Under the pieces are notes generated by a model that did not search any database, was not told the DNA's origin, and saw only the letters and a program-made list of their open reading frames with translations. The position numbers and the translations under genes were made by a program. DNA of 64,000 bases from the NCBI GenBank assembly GCA_006969385.1, contig CP030884.1:1798001-1862000 (forward strand). Reading direction: 5' to 3'. Source of the DNA: Planctomycetaceae bacterium. Lineage in GTDB: Bacteria; Planctomycetota; Phycisphaerae; UBA1845; UTPLA1. Shown here piece after piece: positions 1 to 9,781 of the stretch. Within the stretch, counting starts at the first letter, position 1, and each line of letters opens with the position of its first letter.

Positions 1-17
1 AGCATGGGAGCAGTGAG

Positions 18-2612
18 ATGAATAAGCAAGTAACGGTGATGACAGTAGCCCTCGGCCTGATTGGGGTAACGTGTTTCACTAATCTGTCGTTTGGGCAAGG
101 CCTTTACACGCTTTTGATGAGTCGGGAGGAAGAGCAACACTTGTTCATTGATGAAGTTGTGATGGATAAAGCCGGAAATGTCTTCGTCTCAGGTCGCAGC
201 GAGGTGTTCAAAGTATCCCGAGATGGGGTCGTTTCCGTAATGCTGGATGAGTCAGGTGATGGCCTTGGCAATACCTTTAGTGGGGCGACCGGCGTGGCTG
301 TTGACGCAATTGGCAATGTCTATGCTGCCGGATATGGGAGTAACAACGTCTTCAAGATTACGCCTGCGGGAGAAATCACCGAAATCATTAACGAGGATGG
401 TGACGGTAACGGGCGCACGTTACAGCAACCTTACGATGTTGCCGTCCATGATAGGACGGGAATAGTTTTTGTTTGTGGATCGCAAAGCGATAACGTCTTT
501 CAAATTTTCCCGTTCGGTGGGGAAATCACGGAAATTATCGATGCCGATGGGGATGGCAATGGTAATCCTCTCGAGTTTCCACGAGCGTTGGCTGTTGATT
601 CAGACGGCACCGTGTACGTTAGTGGATGGAGCACCAATAACGTCTTGATGAAACGGATGTTTGATGCCACCGTGACTGAAATCATCGATTTTCGCGGTGA
701 TCGATTGGGGAATGAACTGGAAGGTGCGCAAGGCCTAGCCACCGATCAGTTTGGTAACGTGTTTGTGACCGGTACAGGCAGTAACAACGTGTTTCGAATC
801 GATTCCGCCGGAGCGATCGAAGAAGTCGTCGACGGACCAGGGGACGGCATGGGGAATCGAATTCGACTCCCCTGGGGTGTCGATGTCGATAGCCTTGGAA
901 ATGTCTATGTTGCCGGGCAGGCGGATCATAATGCGCTGCGCGTTACGCCAGACGGCGAGGTGACCCTGCTTATTGATGGTACGTCCGAGGAATTGGAGGT
1001 TCCCTTTTACTTGCCGCGGACACTCGCCGTCGATGATCGGGGCAACATGGTGATTGCGGGTAATCGCAACGTCTACCATGTCGCAGCGGACTGTAACAAC
1101 AACGGTATCGCAGACTCGGAAGATGTGGCTTCCATGACAAGCGGCGATTGCAACGGAAACGGTATTCCGGACGAATGTGAGGATATCAGTCAAACGATAT
1201 CCGAAGTGGTGAGTACGTTCGGTCTATTAACCGACGGTCAGTTTGATCGGCCGACTTGCATTGCGGTCGATGCCAGTGGAAACAGCTATGTCGGAACGTG
1301 GTTGAGTAAAGAGATGCTCAAAATAACTCCGTCAGGAGAGGTGATCGAATTCGCCAAGTTGAGAGACGACGCTGCACAGATGGAGCTAGCTTGCCCTATT
1401 GCCGCCGAGTTTGACCAAACTGGAAATCTCTTTGTTGCCGGCTATTTCAGCGACAATGTGTGGCGGATTTCACCAAACGGTGCGATTACGGAGATCATTG
1501 ATCGAAATGGCGACGGCGCAGGCAATCCTCTGGAATTTGCCACTGACCTGGTGGTCAGTCCGGACGGCAGCGTATTCGTTTCCGGGTCGCATAGCCACAA
1601 TGTTTTTCGGATCACGCCCGACGGCACGATTACGGAAATTGTCAATGAGACTGGTAACGGCACCGGTGTGTCGTTGCTGTCGCCGACACAACTGGTCATC
1701 GACGCCGCAGGCAACCTATTCGTTGGCGGTGAGATGAGCCACAACGTACTCAAGATTTCACCAAATGGTGAAATCTCGGAAGTTTTTAACGGTGTGGACG
1801 ACGGGCGCGGCAATAACTTGGAGTCAGTCGACGGACTTGCCGTCGCCCCCAATGGTGACGTATTCGTTTCTAGTGAAAGAAGCGATAGCGTGTTTAGGGT
1901 GAGAAACGACGGCACCATCGACCGCATATTAAGGAACCAGAATGAAGAGGGTGTCGCTGTCGGAAGGTTCAGAGACTTGACGGTGGATCTCGCCGGTAAC
2001 TTGTTTATGGCCGACACTGGCGTGGACCAGATCATCAAAATCAGTGCAGCAGGAGTCGTATCTGCAATCCAACACCCACCGGGATTTGGAATGGTGGATG
2101 GAGAACTTTCGGTGAGGATTGTCGCGGACTCAGCAGGGAATATCTTGGTTCCGGGCGGAATGTCCGACACCGTAATGAGAATTTCCGCCGATTGCAACAA
2201 CAACGGCGTTGACGATCGTTGTGACGTGGCTTCTGGTGCGAGTCAGGATTGCAACGGCAACGGCATCCCCGATGAATGCGAGCCCGACAGCGATGGCGAC
2301 GGAGTCATCGACGGCTGCGATGCTTGCCCGACAGACGCGTCGAAGGTCGAATCAGGCGCCTGTGGCTGCGGTGTTGCAGATCGCGATGACAACCTTAACG
2401 GCATCACCGATTGTCTTGACGTAAGCGAGGATGATGGATCATCCTCAACCGATCCGGAAGGTCCCGGGTCGGAAGGCGATGATTCGCGTCGTGACGACAC
2501 CTCATCCAATTGCACGGATGTGCTGTGCGGCACGGGTTGCGCGATGCCGATGATGTTGGGCGTGTTTGTGGTTGGCAGGCGTCGGGGGCGACGGCGGCAT
2601 TTCAGTTGCTAA
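18..2612 (+). CDS. Secreted NHL-repeat beta-propeller protein with C-terminal anchor
   Basis: The 864-residue product starts at an ATG preceded by GGGAG. A signal peptide (about residues 1-26) is followed by a propeller unit of roughly 54 residues, repeated many times, with consensus ITEIIDxDGDGxGN..., AVDxxGNVYVxG and NVFRIxPxG. These are NHL/SMP-30-like blades with an embedded calcium-type DGDGxGN loop. Two Asp/Asn/Cys blocks of the DCNGNGIPDECE type (near residues 356 and 724) separate the blades and precede a thrombospondin-3-like stretch. The end has LCGTGC, a hydrophobic run and an Arg cluster, which resembles a GC-transmembrane-RRR (MYXO-CTERM-like) sorting signal. Ligand unknown; adhesion or surface binding is inferred. 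The protein at 22082-23422 is a shorter relative. Confidence 0.85.
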   Translation: MNKQVTVMTVALGLIGVTCFTNLSFGQGLYTLLMSREEEQHLFIDEVVMDKAGNVFVSGRSEVFKVSRDGVVSVMLDESGDGLGNTFSGATGVAVDAIGNVYAAGYGSNNVFKITPAGEITEIINEDGDGNGRTLQQPYDVAVHDRTGIVFVCGSQSDNVFQIFPFGGEITEIIDADGDGNGNPLEFPRALAVDSDGTVYVSGWSTNNVLMKRMFDATVTEIIDFRGDRLGNELEGAQGLATDQFGNVFVTGTGSNNVFRIDSAGAIEEVVDGPGDGMGNRIRLPWGVDVDSLGNVYVAGQADHNALRVTPDGEVTLLIDGTSEELEVPFYLPRTLAVDDRGNMVIAGNRNVYHVAADCNNNGIADSEDVASMTSGDCNGNGIPDECEDISQTISEVVSTFGLLTDGQFDRPTCIAVDASGNSYVGTWLSKEMLKITPSGEVIEFAKLRDDAAQMELACPIAAEFDQTGNLFVAGYFSDNVWRISPNGAITEIIDRNGDGAGNPLEFATDLVVSPDGSVFVSGSHSHNVFRITPDGTITEIVNETGNGTGVSLLSPTQLVIDAAGNLFVGGEMSHNVLKISPNGEISEVFNGVDDGRGNNLESVDGLAVAPNGDVFVSSERSDSVFRVRNDGTIDRILRNQNEEGVAVGRFRDLTVDLAGNLFMADTGVDQIIKISAAGVVSAIQHPPGFGMVDGELSVRIVADSAGNILVPGGMSDTVMRISADCNNNGVDDRCDVASGASQDCNGNGIPDECEPDSDGDGVIDGCDACPTDASKVESGACGCGVADRDDNLNGITDCLDVSEDDGSSSTDPEGPGSEGDDSRRDDTSSNCTDVLCGTGCAMPMMLGVFVVGRRRGRRRHFSC

Positions 2613-2638
2613 TCGCTATTTCGAATGGGTAGCTCGAT

Positions 2639-2677
2639 AAGCCTCGGCTGCATTCTATGCAGCCGAGGCTTTTTTTG
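2639..2677 (+). terminator. Rho-independent terminator
   Basis: A 15-bp perfect stem (AAGCCTCGGCTGCAT with its complement) closes a 3-base loop and runs into seven T residues. It lies 27 bases after the stop of the propeller gene and should end that transcript. Confidence 0.93.
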
Positions 2678-2782
2678 TGTCCACGAGGGGCTCGAATCGC
2701 ACTAGCGAATAATGGTGAACGCCTAAATTGGCGACGACAACGAGATTAAATGGCATCTGTGATCGACCGAAGGAGAACAGGG

Positions 2783-2917
2783 ATGAAAGAATTCAACCTC
2801 AATCAATTTCTTACGGTAACGTGTGTGTGCGCGTTGGGGATGGCATCGTTTCTTGCGCGACCGAACCCCACCCAAGCCGCCTCTCCTTCTTGCGGCGGAA
2901 GGGGAGGGTCGGTTTGA
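2783..2917 (+). CDS. Possible 44-residue secreted peptide
   Basis: The ATG has an ideal Shine-Dalgarno sequence (AAGGAG, 7 bases upstream). The 44-residue product begins MKEFNLNQFL, followed by a hydrophobic core and a signal-peptidase-like end (PTQA-A), leaving only about 12 residues rich in Gly, Ser and Cys. It lies alone between the terminator at 2639 and the convergent kinase gene at 3000. It may be a real small exported peptide or the surviving signal-peptide end of a lost larger gene. The mature part matches nothing I recognise. Confidence 0.4.
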   Translation: MKEFNLNQFLTVTCVCALGMASFLARPNPTQAASPSCGGRGGSV

Positions 2918-2999
2918 TTGCTCTCTTCTGCTTTTGCCGAACACCTGATCATACGAGGCCATCTTGCTCAAGCTGATACTGGGGCTGGCTAGGCTCGGT

Positions 3000-5957
3000 T
3001 CAACGGTCCTGTGAGTGTGTGTGGTGGTCGGGATCGGAAACGATATCTGTTTCTTTATGGACTTTTCGATTATAAGGCGTATGTGCTTTCAAGTAGCTGG
3101 TCCATTTGTTGATATTTTCTTCTTGTCTCGGATGAGATCTTTCGATATCCCATGCACGGTACAATTCAACAAGATGTGATGCGATCTTGAGTGTTTGACG
3201 ATGATCTTCCCCCAATGTGTCTTTAAGCACGCCGAATGCGTCGAGCAGAGATGATTCGGCATCTTCGAATCGACCAAGTTCTATGTATGCTAGCGCTCGT
3301 TTCGCCTTGAAATTCGATGTCCACCAGTGCGATGTGCCGAACACATCGTCAGCGACGTCGATTATTCGGTTTAGACGATCGACTGCTTCAGTTGGATTTC
3401 CTCGAAGTAGAATAAGATGGGCCAAATTACTTTCGGTTATTAACGTGTCAGGGTGTTCGGTGCCCAGAATGGTGAGCCGTCCTTTAAGCGATTCACGGAT
3501 TACTTTCTCGGCTTCATCCAATTGACCGGTTGCTTTCAATGTGATTCCGAGATTACTGAGCGAACTAAGCGTATCGGCATGCAGATCACCTAAGACTTTT
3601 CGTTGCCTCGGGATGACCATTCGAAGGATGCTCTCGGACGCGGCAAGATTGCCTTGCGTGTAATAGAGCCCGGAAAGAAAGTTCTTTGCTTCAAGCACAG
3701 AGGGATGATCAGCCCCGAGTAAAGCTTCACGCTGATTCACAGCCTCGCTGTAAAGTGCTTCGGCTTCAACTAAGCGACCTTGTGTCCATCGTAAATAGCC
3801 TTTTCGTAATATGGAGTCGAGCGTGTTTATATGCGATCGTCCAATTATCTGAGTTTGCGAATGAAGTGTCTCAGTGATAATCGAATCGGCTTCTTGCAGA
3901 CGATCTGAAAGGGTAAGCACGTACGCTAGAAAGCTCTTGCTGGCAAGAGTTGTCGGAGCGAACTCGCCGAGATGGTCTTCGTGTATTTTCAAGGCCTGCT
4001 GCTGAATGTCGTGTGCTTCTTTTAGTAGGCCTAGGTCGAGATAAATACGCGCCACCATCTCGAATAAACGTGCTTGAAGCAATGGCTCAGTAGCGAGCGT
4101 TTTCTCTGCTGCGGCAATTGTAGGCTTCAGAATATGGCTTTCTATCGAATCAAGTGCCAGTTTAGAAAAGTCCAGTTCACTGAATATTTCGTCTATGTAA
4201 TTACTTGGCTGCATTCCCTTCTCAAAAGGGGACTCGCCTAGTTGTTGGTATGCGAGAATCTGAGACCGCACGCGGTCGCGAATATTGGTGCCCATCTGAC
4301 GCACACTTATCTCGCCGAGTTGGCGAGCTTGAAACTCCAGGACCCGCTCCAGTTCACGTACCCTTTTTGCCTCATTCTGCTTCGACTCTTCCAGCCAAGT
4401 GAAAAGCTCCCGAGAGAAAGCCGCCAATCGTGGAATCTCTTCGCCAGGCTTCGGGTCAATCAGAAACGAAACTTCGTCATTGTCTTTCCTGATTTTGACA
4501 TCTAGGCCGGCGGCAGCGGCGCGCTCAGTGACGTCGGACTCGTCCCAGTTGCGCAGGCCATCGCGCACGAGGTCAATTAGAACGCCCTTGGCTGCTTGCT
4601 CTCCGTCCAGAGCGCGGCGCTCATTCTCCGCCGCGCGCCGCCAGCCGAGTCCTGAGACGATCACGGCCCCCGTTAACACGATGACGAAGGCGGCGGCGAC
4701 GCGCAGGGCCAAGCGATGTCGGCGCAGGTTTTTCTTGAGCACATACCAGCCGCTGTCCTTCTTAGCCTCGATGGGTTCGCCATCGAGATAGCGTTGCAGA
4801 TCTTCGCCGAGGTCTCCGGCGGATTGGTAGCGGCGTTCGCGTTCCTTCGATAATGCTTTCAAGACAATGGTCTGCAATTCGTCGTCGATAGGGCACTGGC
4901 CGGCTTTCAGGCGACGATCGCTGCGGGTGGTAATGCCCGAGGTGGATTTCCAAGAGCGACTGGGCGGTGTTGGCGGTGTGTCGGCGATGTGCTTGAGCAC
5001 GTCGGCCATTTGGCCAAAGACCGGATAGGGATATTCGCCGGTCAGCAATTCATAGAGAATGACACCCAAGGCGTAGATGTCAGTGCGCGTATCAATCTCA
5101 TCAGGATTGCCACGCGCCTGCTCGGGGCTCATATAGGGTAGCGTGCCGACGACCTGGCCGGTGATCGAGACCAGCGATTCGGCGGGGCTGACGGCCTGTT
5201 TGGCCAGGCCGAAGTCGAGCACCTTGGGCGTGCCATCGGCATCGACCAGAATGTTGGACGGCTTCAGATCGCGATGGATGACGCCTTTCTGATGGGCGTA
5301 ATTGACAGCGCTGCAAACCTGAGCGAAGAGTCGCAGCGCTGCTTCGAGATCCAGCTTCTTCTCCCGCACGAACTGATCGAGACGGCTGCCGCGCACGTAG
5401 TCCATCACGCAGTAGGCATGACCGTCGGGCGTTTCGCCGGAATGAAAGATCTCAATGATGTTGGAATGCTTGAGTTGAGCGACGAGCTCAATCTCGCGTT
5501 CGAACCGTCGCCGCGCGGCTGAGGATGCATAAGCACCTTCCAGCAATACCTTGACTGCGACTTTTCGCTTTGTGGATTTTTGGATGGCTTGAAAGACGAT
5601 GCCCTGACCGCCGCGGTGAAGCTCGCGCACGGTCTCGTACCCGTCGATGGTGGGTAAGCGACCGGGAACCGATCGAGCCGGTGCCGCACCGGCATCGAGG
5701 GTAGCATCGGCGGCGTTGCCGACTTCACCGAGGTCGGACTTGGTTGCCTGATTAGGAAATGCCTCACGCACGCGGGCAAAGATGGCGGCAGTGTCGCCTC
5801 CCGCAGCTTCAACCTGCAGGCGGCAAGCGGGGCAATCTGCGATATGGGCTTCGATTCGGGAGGCTTCGATTCCGGCAATGCCACCGCTTACGAAGGCATC
5901 TAATTTTGCTGCATCCGGGCAGGAACCAGACCACGGCGAGATTGTGTCGTTAGACAT
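3000..5957 (-). CDS. Membrane Ser/Thr kinase with zinc-finger N-terminus and TPR tail
   Basis: The 985-residue Hanks-type kinase opens with an anti-sigma-like zinc-binding motif (HIADCPAC) in the first 50 residues. The kinase domain (about 107-390) keeps the glycine loop HRGGQGIVF, the VAVK lysine, HRDLKPSN (HRD at 228-230) and DFG, so it should be active. One membrane segment follows near residue 420, then a long region ending in tetratricopeptide repeats of the kinesin-light-chain type (EAEALYxEAVxxRExLLGxDHP). The zinc finger and kinase are predicted cytoplasmic, with the TPR part across the membrane. Unlike three other kinases in this window, no sigma-factor gene precedes it; the neighbour at 6191 is divergent. 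The start is the first ATG of the frame; I saw no strong ribosome-binding site to fix it. Confidence 0.9.
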   Translation of the reverse strand: MSNDTISPWSGSCPDAAKLDAFVSGGIAGIEASRIEAHIADCPACRLQVEAAGGDTAAIFARVREAFPNQATKSDLGEVGNAADATLDAGAAPARSVPGRLPTIDGYETVRELHRGGQGIVFQAIQKSTKRKVAVKVLLEGAYASSAARRRFEREIELVAQLKHSNIIEIFHSGETPDGHAYCVMDYVRGSRLDQFVREKKLDLEAALRLFAQVCSAVNYAHQKGVIHRDLKPSNILVDADGTPKVLDFGLAKQAVSPAESLVSITGQVVGTLPYMSPEQARGNPDEIDTRTDIYALGVILYELLTGEYPYPVFGQMADVLKHIADTPPTPPSRSWKSTSGITTRSDRRLKAGQCPIDDELQTIVLKALSKERERRYQSAGDLGEDLQRYLDGEPIEAKKDSGWYVLKKNLRRHRLALRVAAAFVIVLTGAVIVSGLGWRRAAENERRALDGEQAAKGVLIDLVRDGLRNWDESDVTERAAAAGLDVKIRKDNDEVSFLIDPKPGEEIPRLAAFSRELFTWLEESKQNEAKRVRELERVLEFQARQLGEISVRQMGTNIRDRVRSQILAYQQLGESPFEKGMQPSNYIDEIFSELDFSKLALDSIESHILKPTIAAAEKTLATEPLLQARLFEMVARIYLDLGLLKEAHDIQQQALKIHEDHLGEFAPTTLASKSFLAYVLTLSDRLQEADSIITETLHSQTQIIGRSHINTLDSILRKGYLRWTQGRLVEAEALYSEAVNQREALLGADHPSVLEAKNFLSGLYYTQGNLAASESILRMVIPRQRKVLGDLHADTLSSLSNLGITLKATGQLDEAEKVIRESLKGRLTILGTEHPDTLITESNLAHLILLRGNPTEAVDRLNRIIDVADDVFGTSHWWTSNFKAKRALAYIELGRFEDAESSLLDAFGVLKDTLGEDHRQTLKIASHLVELYRAWDIERSHPRQEENINKWTSYLKAHTPYNRKVHKETDIVSDPDHHTHSQDR

Positions 5958-6190
5958 AGCTGACCCCGAACGGAAGATTCCGTGACCATTTTATAGTCTC
6001 TCAATTTCGAAAATCATTTACAAGTCTTGGCTAGAAGAAGCCGCTGGCCTAGATCACCGGGGTACCAAAGGGCGTGAAGAAAACACTCATAAAAATAATT
6101 CGCGTAACCTGTCCACAGCCGGCTTTGGAATCGCTATTTGTGACGAACGCGTAACTGTTGCCCTTTGGGAAATGTGAAAAGGAGCGTAAG

Positions 6191-7915
6191 ATGCAACATT
6201 TTTCATTCAAAACTGCTGTGGTATTGGTACTCGTCAGCGCCGCGCCGCTGGTCCATGCCAATAGCCCAACCATTAGGCAGATTGCGTTATCCGGAGAACA
6301 AGCTGCGGGACAGGCGACAGGGATTGAATATGGTGATTTGTTTGATACCAGACTGTCGATTGCTCCCAACGGGGACGTCGTTTTTCGCAATGAACTCGTA
6401 GGGGCCGAGGTTACCATTACCACCAATGACGCCCTGTTTCGAGACTTTTCAGCGGGTGGGCAGCAAACGGTGGTAAGACAGGGAGACGCGGCCCCCGAAT
6501 TCGGTTCCGGCGCGGCGGTAGGGTCGATTCTTTCGGCCGCAACCGGATCTCAAATTCCGAGTTTCTCGGTTTCTAATGCCAGCGTCCTGTATGGGGTCAA
6601 TCCTAACAGCCCATCACTACCCGCGTTCGTCAACGGCCTCGTCCGTCAAACGAATTTGACGAAGCAAATCATCGCGCAAACGTTGCAGCCGGTACCGGAC
6701 GGGAATCCGGCTGAAACCTTCGGTAACGGATTCTTCTTCAATAGACTCAATGCACAAGGTCAAGCGGCATTTCTGACGGATACGAGTCTTGGTCTCTCCC
6801 TCTTTCGCACCAATTTGAATGACCAACTCGAAACTGTGTTCTCAACGGGAGATCAAGCTCCAGATTTACCAGCTGGTACTGGCCTTAACATCTCCAGTCC
6901 GTTCACTGCTCGATTTGACTTTGCTAATGATGGGGCGGTCGCAATGCGAATAGACTTAATCGGCCCAGGTTTGAACGCTACCAACAATGAGGCGATTGTC
7001 ATTTCGAGCGGCGGCGGTGAACTCGAACTGGTGGCGCGCAAAGGTGGTCAAGTTCCCGGACTTGCTACAGGTGTCTTGTTTCAATCTATCGGTGAGCCCA
7101 GCGTGAATGACAACTCACGCGTCGCATATCGCGCACAACTCAATTCCTTTGATCTCCTCGAAGCCATCTTTTTGTTTGATACAGAAACGAATGAAACGTC
7201 GGAGATGGTTCGCGTGGGTGATGCGATTGCCGGTGGTTCAAATAAGGAAACCCTCGACGATATTCTCGATTCGCCACTAGCTTTATCTATGAATAACACT
7301 GCAATATTCCGTGGCTTCGTAAATGATCCTGCCCTGCTACGAGTCAGCACCGAGGAAGGGCTTGAACTCTTGGGGAGACGCGGCGACCAGGCACCTGGGC
7401 TGAACGTCGGTGTAACATTGAACTCATCTACGATTTTGTACGAGTCAAACAACTCGGGCTCGGTTGCGTTCTACTCGAGTCTTGCGAATTTGGGTCCCGG
7501 CGCGACGGGTTTGTTTGCCAACACCATGGGAGAGGACAGTTTTTTGATTGCGGCGACGGGGCAGACGCTTGACGTCAATGAAGATCCACTGATCGACGAT
7601 TTTCGAGTGATCAGCGAAGTGGGTGGCTTTTTCGAGCTCGCGGATAATAACGAGTTGGCCTTCGCATTACGTTTTGAAGACGGTAGTAGCGGACTTTTTC
7701 GAACAACCATTGTCGCCCCAAGGAGCACTCGCCTGCCGGGTGACATGGACGAAAACGGCATGGTCAACATTGACGACATCGCGTCTTTCGTGGCGGTGTT
7801 GCTCGATCCGGCATCGGCGACCGAATCTCAGCAATGTGCTGCCGATGTCAATCAGGACACGGATGTTAATGGCCTCGACCTGCAAGCGTTTCTTGATATG
7901 TTGATTGTTCCGTAG
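6191..7915 (+). CDS. Secreted GDxAPG-repeat protein with C-terminal dockerin-like domain
   Basis: ATG 6191 is chosen over an upstream TTG because AAGGAG lies 6 bases before it and the product then begins directly with a signal peptide (MQHFSFKTAVVLVL... cleaved after VHA). The 574-residue protein carries tandem units of about 60 residues with GDQAPGL, NxxGxVAF and LxGPG elements, a repeat type seen in planctomycete secreted proteins (possibly the DUF7453 group). The last 60 residues form two Asp/Asn calcium loops (DMDENGMVNIDDI and DVNQDTDVNGLDL) separated by a helix, which is a dockerin-like type I arrangement. No cohesin partner is visible in the window. Function unknown; attachment to a surface or another protein through the dockerin is inferred. 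Confidence 0.82.
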   Translation: MQHFSFKTAVVLVLVSAAPLVHANSPTIRQIALSGEQAAGQATGIEYGDLFDTRLSIAPNGDVVFRNELVGAEVTITTNDALFRDFSAGGQQTVVRQGDAAPEFGSGAAVGSILSAATGSQIPSFSVSNASVLYGVNPNSPSLPAFVNGLVRQTNLTKQIIAQTLQPVPDGNPAETFGNGFFFNRLNAQGQAAFLTDTSLGLSLFRTNLNDQLETVFSTGDQAPDLPAGTGLNISSPFTARFDFANDGAVAMRIDLIGPGLNATNNEAIVISSGGGELELVARKGGQVPGLATGVLFQSIGEPSVNDNSRVAYRAQLNSFDLLEAIFLFDTETNETSEMVRVGDAIAGGSNKETLDDILDSPLALSMNNTAIFRGFVNDPALLRVSTEEGLELLGRRGDQAPGLNVGVTLNSSTILYESNNSGSVAFYSSLANLGPGATGLFANTMGEDSFLIAATGQTLDVNEDPLIDDFRVISEVGGFFELADNNELAFALRFEDGSSGLFRTTIVAPRSTRLPGDMDENGMVNIDDIASFVAVLLDPASATESQQCAADVNQDTDVNGLDLQAFLDMLIVP

Positions 7916-7921
7916 ATGTAG

Positions 7922-8082
7922 AGTTTGGCTGATTACCGCCAGCATCTGGGTGTATTCTTGGATAGGGTGCAAAAACCGCAACCACGCCCCAGGTATCTTC
8001 TTGTTGCCCAGGCCATGCGCGACTGGTTTCGCGACAAAGATGTCGATGCTCTGAAAATCCAACGCTCACTCACGCTTCAATC
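7922..8082 (+). pseudogene. Orphan coding fragment cut by the IS element
   Basis: An open, protein-like stretch of about 54 codons (reading SLADYRQHLGVFLDRV and later RYLLVAQAMRDWF) has no start codon and is interrupted at 8083 by the left end of the type A element. It follows a TAG immediately. The translation has the charge pattern of an amphipathic helical domain, but I do not recognise the family. It may be the leftover of a gene disrupted by the insertion, or chance. Confidence 0.25.
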
Positions 8083-8157
8083 TGGCCTGCTCCCTAAAAT
8101 CTGATCCAGTTACTATGAGAGTCCCTATCGGCCCGATGGTGGGCTAGGAGACTCGAG

Positions 8158-8436
8158 ATGAAGAACAAGCGACACACGCCCGAGCAGATCATTCGCAAGG
8201 TGCGCGAGGCCTAAGGGCATCTTTCGAATGGCATGACCATCGCGCAGATCTGCCAGCAGCACGAAGTCAGCGAGCAGACTTTTCATCGCTGGCGTAATCA
8301 GTACGGCGGGATGAAGTCGGACGACGTTGAGCGTCTTAAGGAGCTTCACGAAGAGAATCGTCGCCTCAAAAAATACGTCGCCGACCTCACGCTCGACAAG
8401 CAAATACTCGAAGAGGCCCTCAAGGGAAAATACTGA
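8158..8436 (+). pseudogene. IS3 orfA with premature stop
   Basis: The reading begins MKNKRHTPEQIIRKVREA, then meets TAA at 8212-8214, and continues in the same frame through a helix-turn-helix (MTIAQICQQHEVSEQTFHRWR) and a leucine-zipper-like coiled coil (RLKELHEENRRLKK). This is a complete IS3-family orfA apart from the stop. The missing sense codon falls where relatives have the start of the HTH region. Restarting at ATG 8233 would give only 67 residues. Confidence 0.8.
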
Positions 8437-8459
8437 GCCCGGCGCGGCGGCGCGCAGCC

Positions 8460-9260
8460 GTGCAACATGTACAGTCGGCTTGCGCCAATGCATCCGAACG
8501 CCGGGTGTGCAAAACGTTGAGACAACCGCGCTCGACGCAGCGCTATCGCGCGGTGCGGCGCGACCAAGACCAGACGCTCATCAATCGCATGTTGGCGTTG
8601 GTGCGTCAACATCCGCGCTATGGTTATCGTCGCATCTGGGCGCTGTTGCGACGCGACGGCTGGCGCGTGAATCGCAAACGCGTCTATCGACTGTGGCGTG
8701 CCGAAGGACTGAAAGTGCCGCAAAAACAGCTTAAACACAGGCGTTTGGGCACGAGTGCGAACAGTTGCATCCGGCGGCGGGCGGAATATATGAACCACGT
8801 GTGGAGTTACGACTTCGTGATGGATCAAACGATCGACAGCCGGCCGTTGAAGTTGTTGCCGATCGTCGATGAATACACGCGCGAGTGTTTGAGCATCGAT
8901 GTCGCGCGCAGCATCAAGGCGCGCGACGTCGTTGAGACGTTACGACAGTTGTTCGCCGTGCGCGGCGCGCCGACGTTTATTCGCAGCGACAACGGACCCA
9001 AGTTTATCGCGAAAGCCGTGCGCGCATGGCTGCAAGCGTCGGGTGTTGAGACAGCGTACATTGAGCCGGGGGCACCTTGGGAGAACGCGTATAGCGAGTC
9101 GTTCAACAGCCGCTTTCGCGATGAGGTGTTGAATCGCGAATTGTTCTACGATCTCCGCGAAGCGCGGGTCGTCGTGGAGGATCGCCGACTGGATTAGAGT
9201 CAGCGTCGCCCGCACAGTTCGTTGCGCTATCAAGCGCCGGCGACCTTTGCCGACGTGTTA
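8460..9260 (+). pseudogene. IS3 orfB integrase-type transposase with premature stop
   Basis: The frame, entered in relatives by frameshifting from orfA, can be read from about 8433 (LSPARRRAA). It carries an HTH_21-like region and the rve catalytic core: YDFVMD (first Asp), RSDNGPKF (second Asp) and ENAYSESFN (Glu). At 9195-9197 a TAG interrupts the conserved C-terminal region; the same frame then continues SQRRPHSSLRYQAPATF, the usual end of this family. The DDE residues precede the stop, but the tail is lost, so the enzyme is probably inactive. Confidence 0.82.
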
Positions 9261-9440
9261 AGATCGAACGCGGCGGGTCAAACCGCCTTGGGGGCTCCGC
9301 CCCCAAAACCCCCGATTTCTTTCCCCTCCGCTGAGCGCCACCGTGGCTGCTCTGGAGGATCGAGATTTGGTTTCGACTCTCATTGCGGCTGGTACATAGT
9401 TTGGGGGAAGGTCACTGATAAGCAGATAATCGAGAGCGAT

Positions 9441-9509
9441 CAGAACGGAGACCGAATTCTAGCTAATTCCTCAACTCACCATTTGGACCAAGATTCGAGG
9501 ACGCGCGCA
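9441..9509 (+). mobile_element. Right-end relic of type B IS3 element
   Basis: About 70 bp, including GACCGAATTCTAGC, TTTGGACCA and ending in CGCGCGCA, match the terminal 75 bp of the intact type B element at 21380-21453. No internal or left part of that copy survives here; the type A element ends 26 bp upstream. Confidence 0.6.
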
Positions 9510-9781
9510 CGCTACTAGTGAGCTTTAAGAATTTTGCGTCCCAAGAAATCTGCCCTGTGTTCTTAACAGTTTTTGTCCTTCCAGCCAAGAATTTCCGATC
9601 TATCCTGTCCATCCCGGTGCGAAGCGGGTCAATTCGGTTTGAGAGTGGGTTTCGGGTAGGATATAGCCGGGATCAAATGGTCTAGGGAATTCCTGCGATG
9701 GATATATCGCCATCAATGAATTAGCACTGTGATTAAGTACAGTGCGATAAAGACGGAGCCCGACTTGAAGGACAGACAGCG

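Larger units (their letters stand above)
8083..9414 (+). mobile_element. Decayed IS3-family element, type A
   Basis: Left end TGGCCTGCTCC... and right end ...GGGGGAAGGTCA form an imperfect inverted repeat that includes the shared inner block ATGAGAGTC (near 8115 and, reverse-complemented, 9374-9382). The element is about 1332 bp, with TG...CA termini as is usual for IS3. It carries orfA and orfB, both with nonsense mutations. No matching direct repeat flanks it. Its right end abuts a relic of the type B element, and a 50-bp copy of its left end lies at 20172. Confidence 0.75.
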
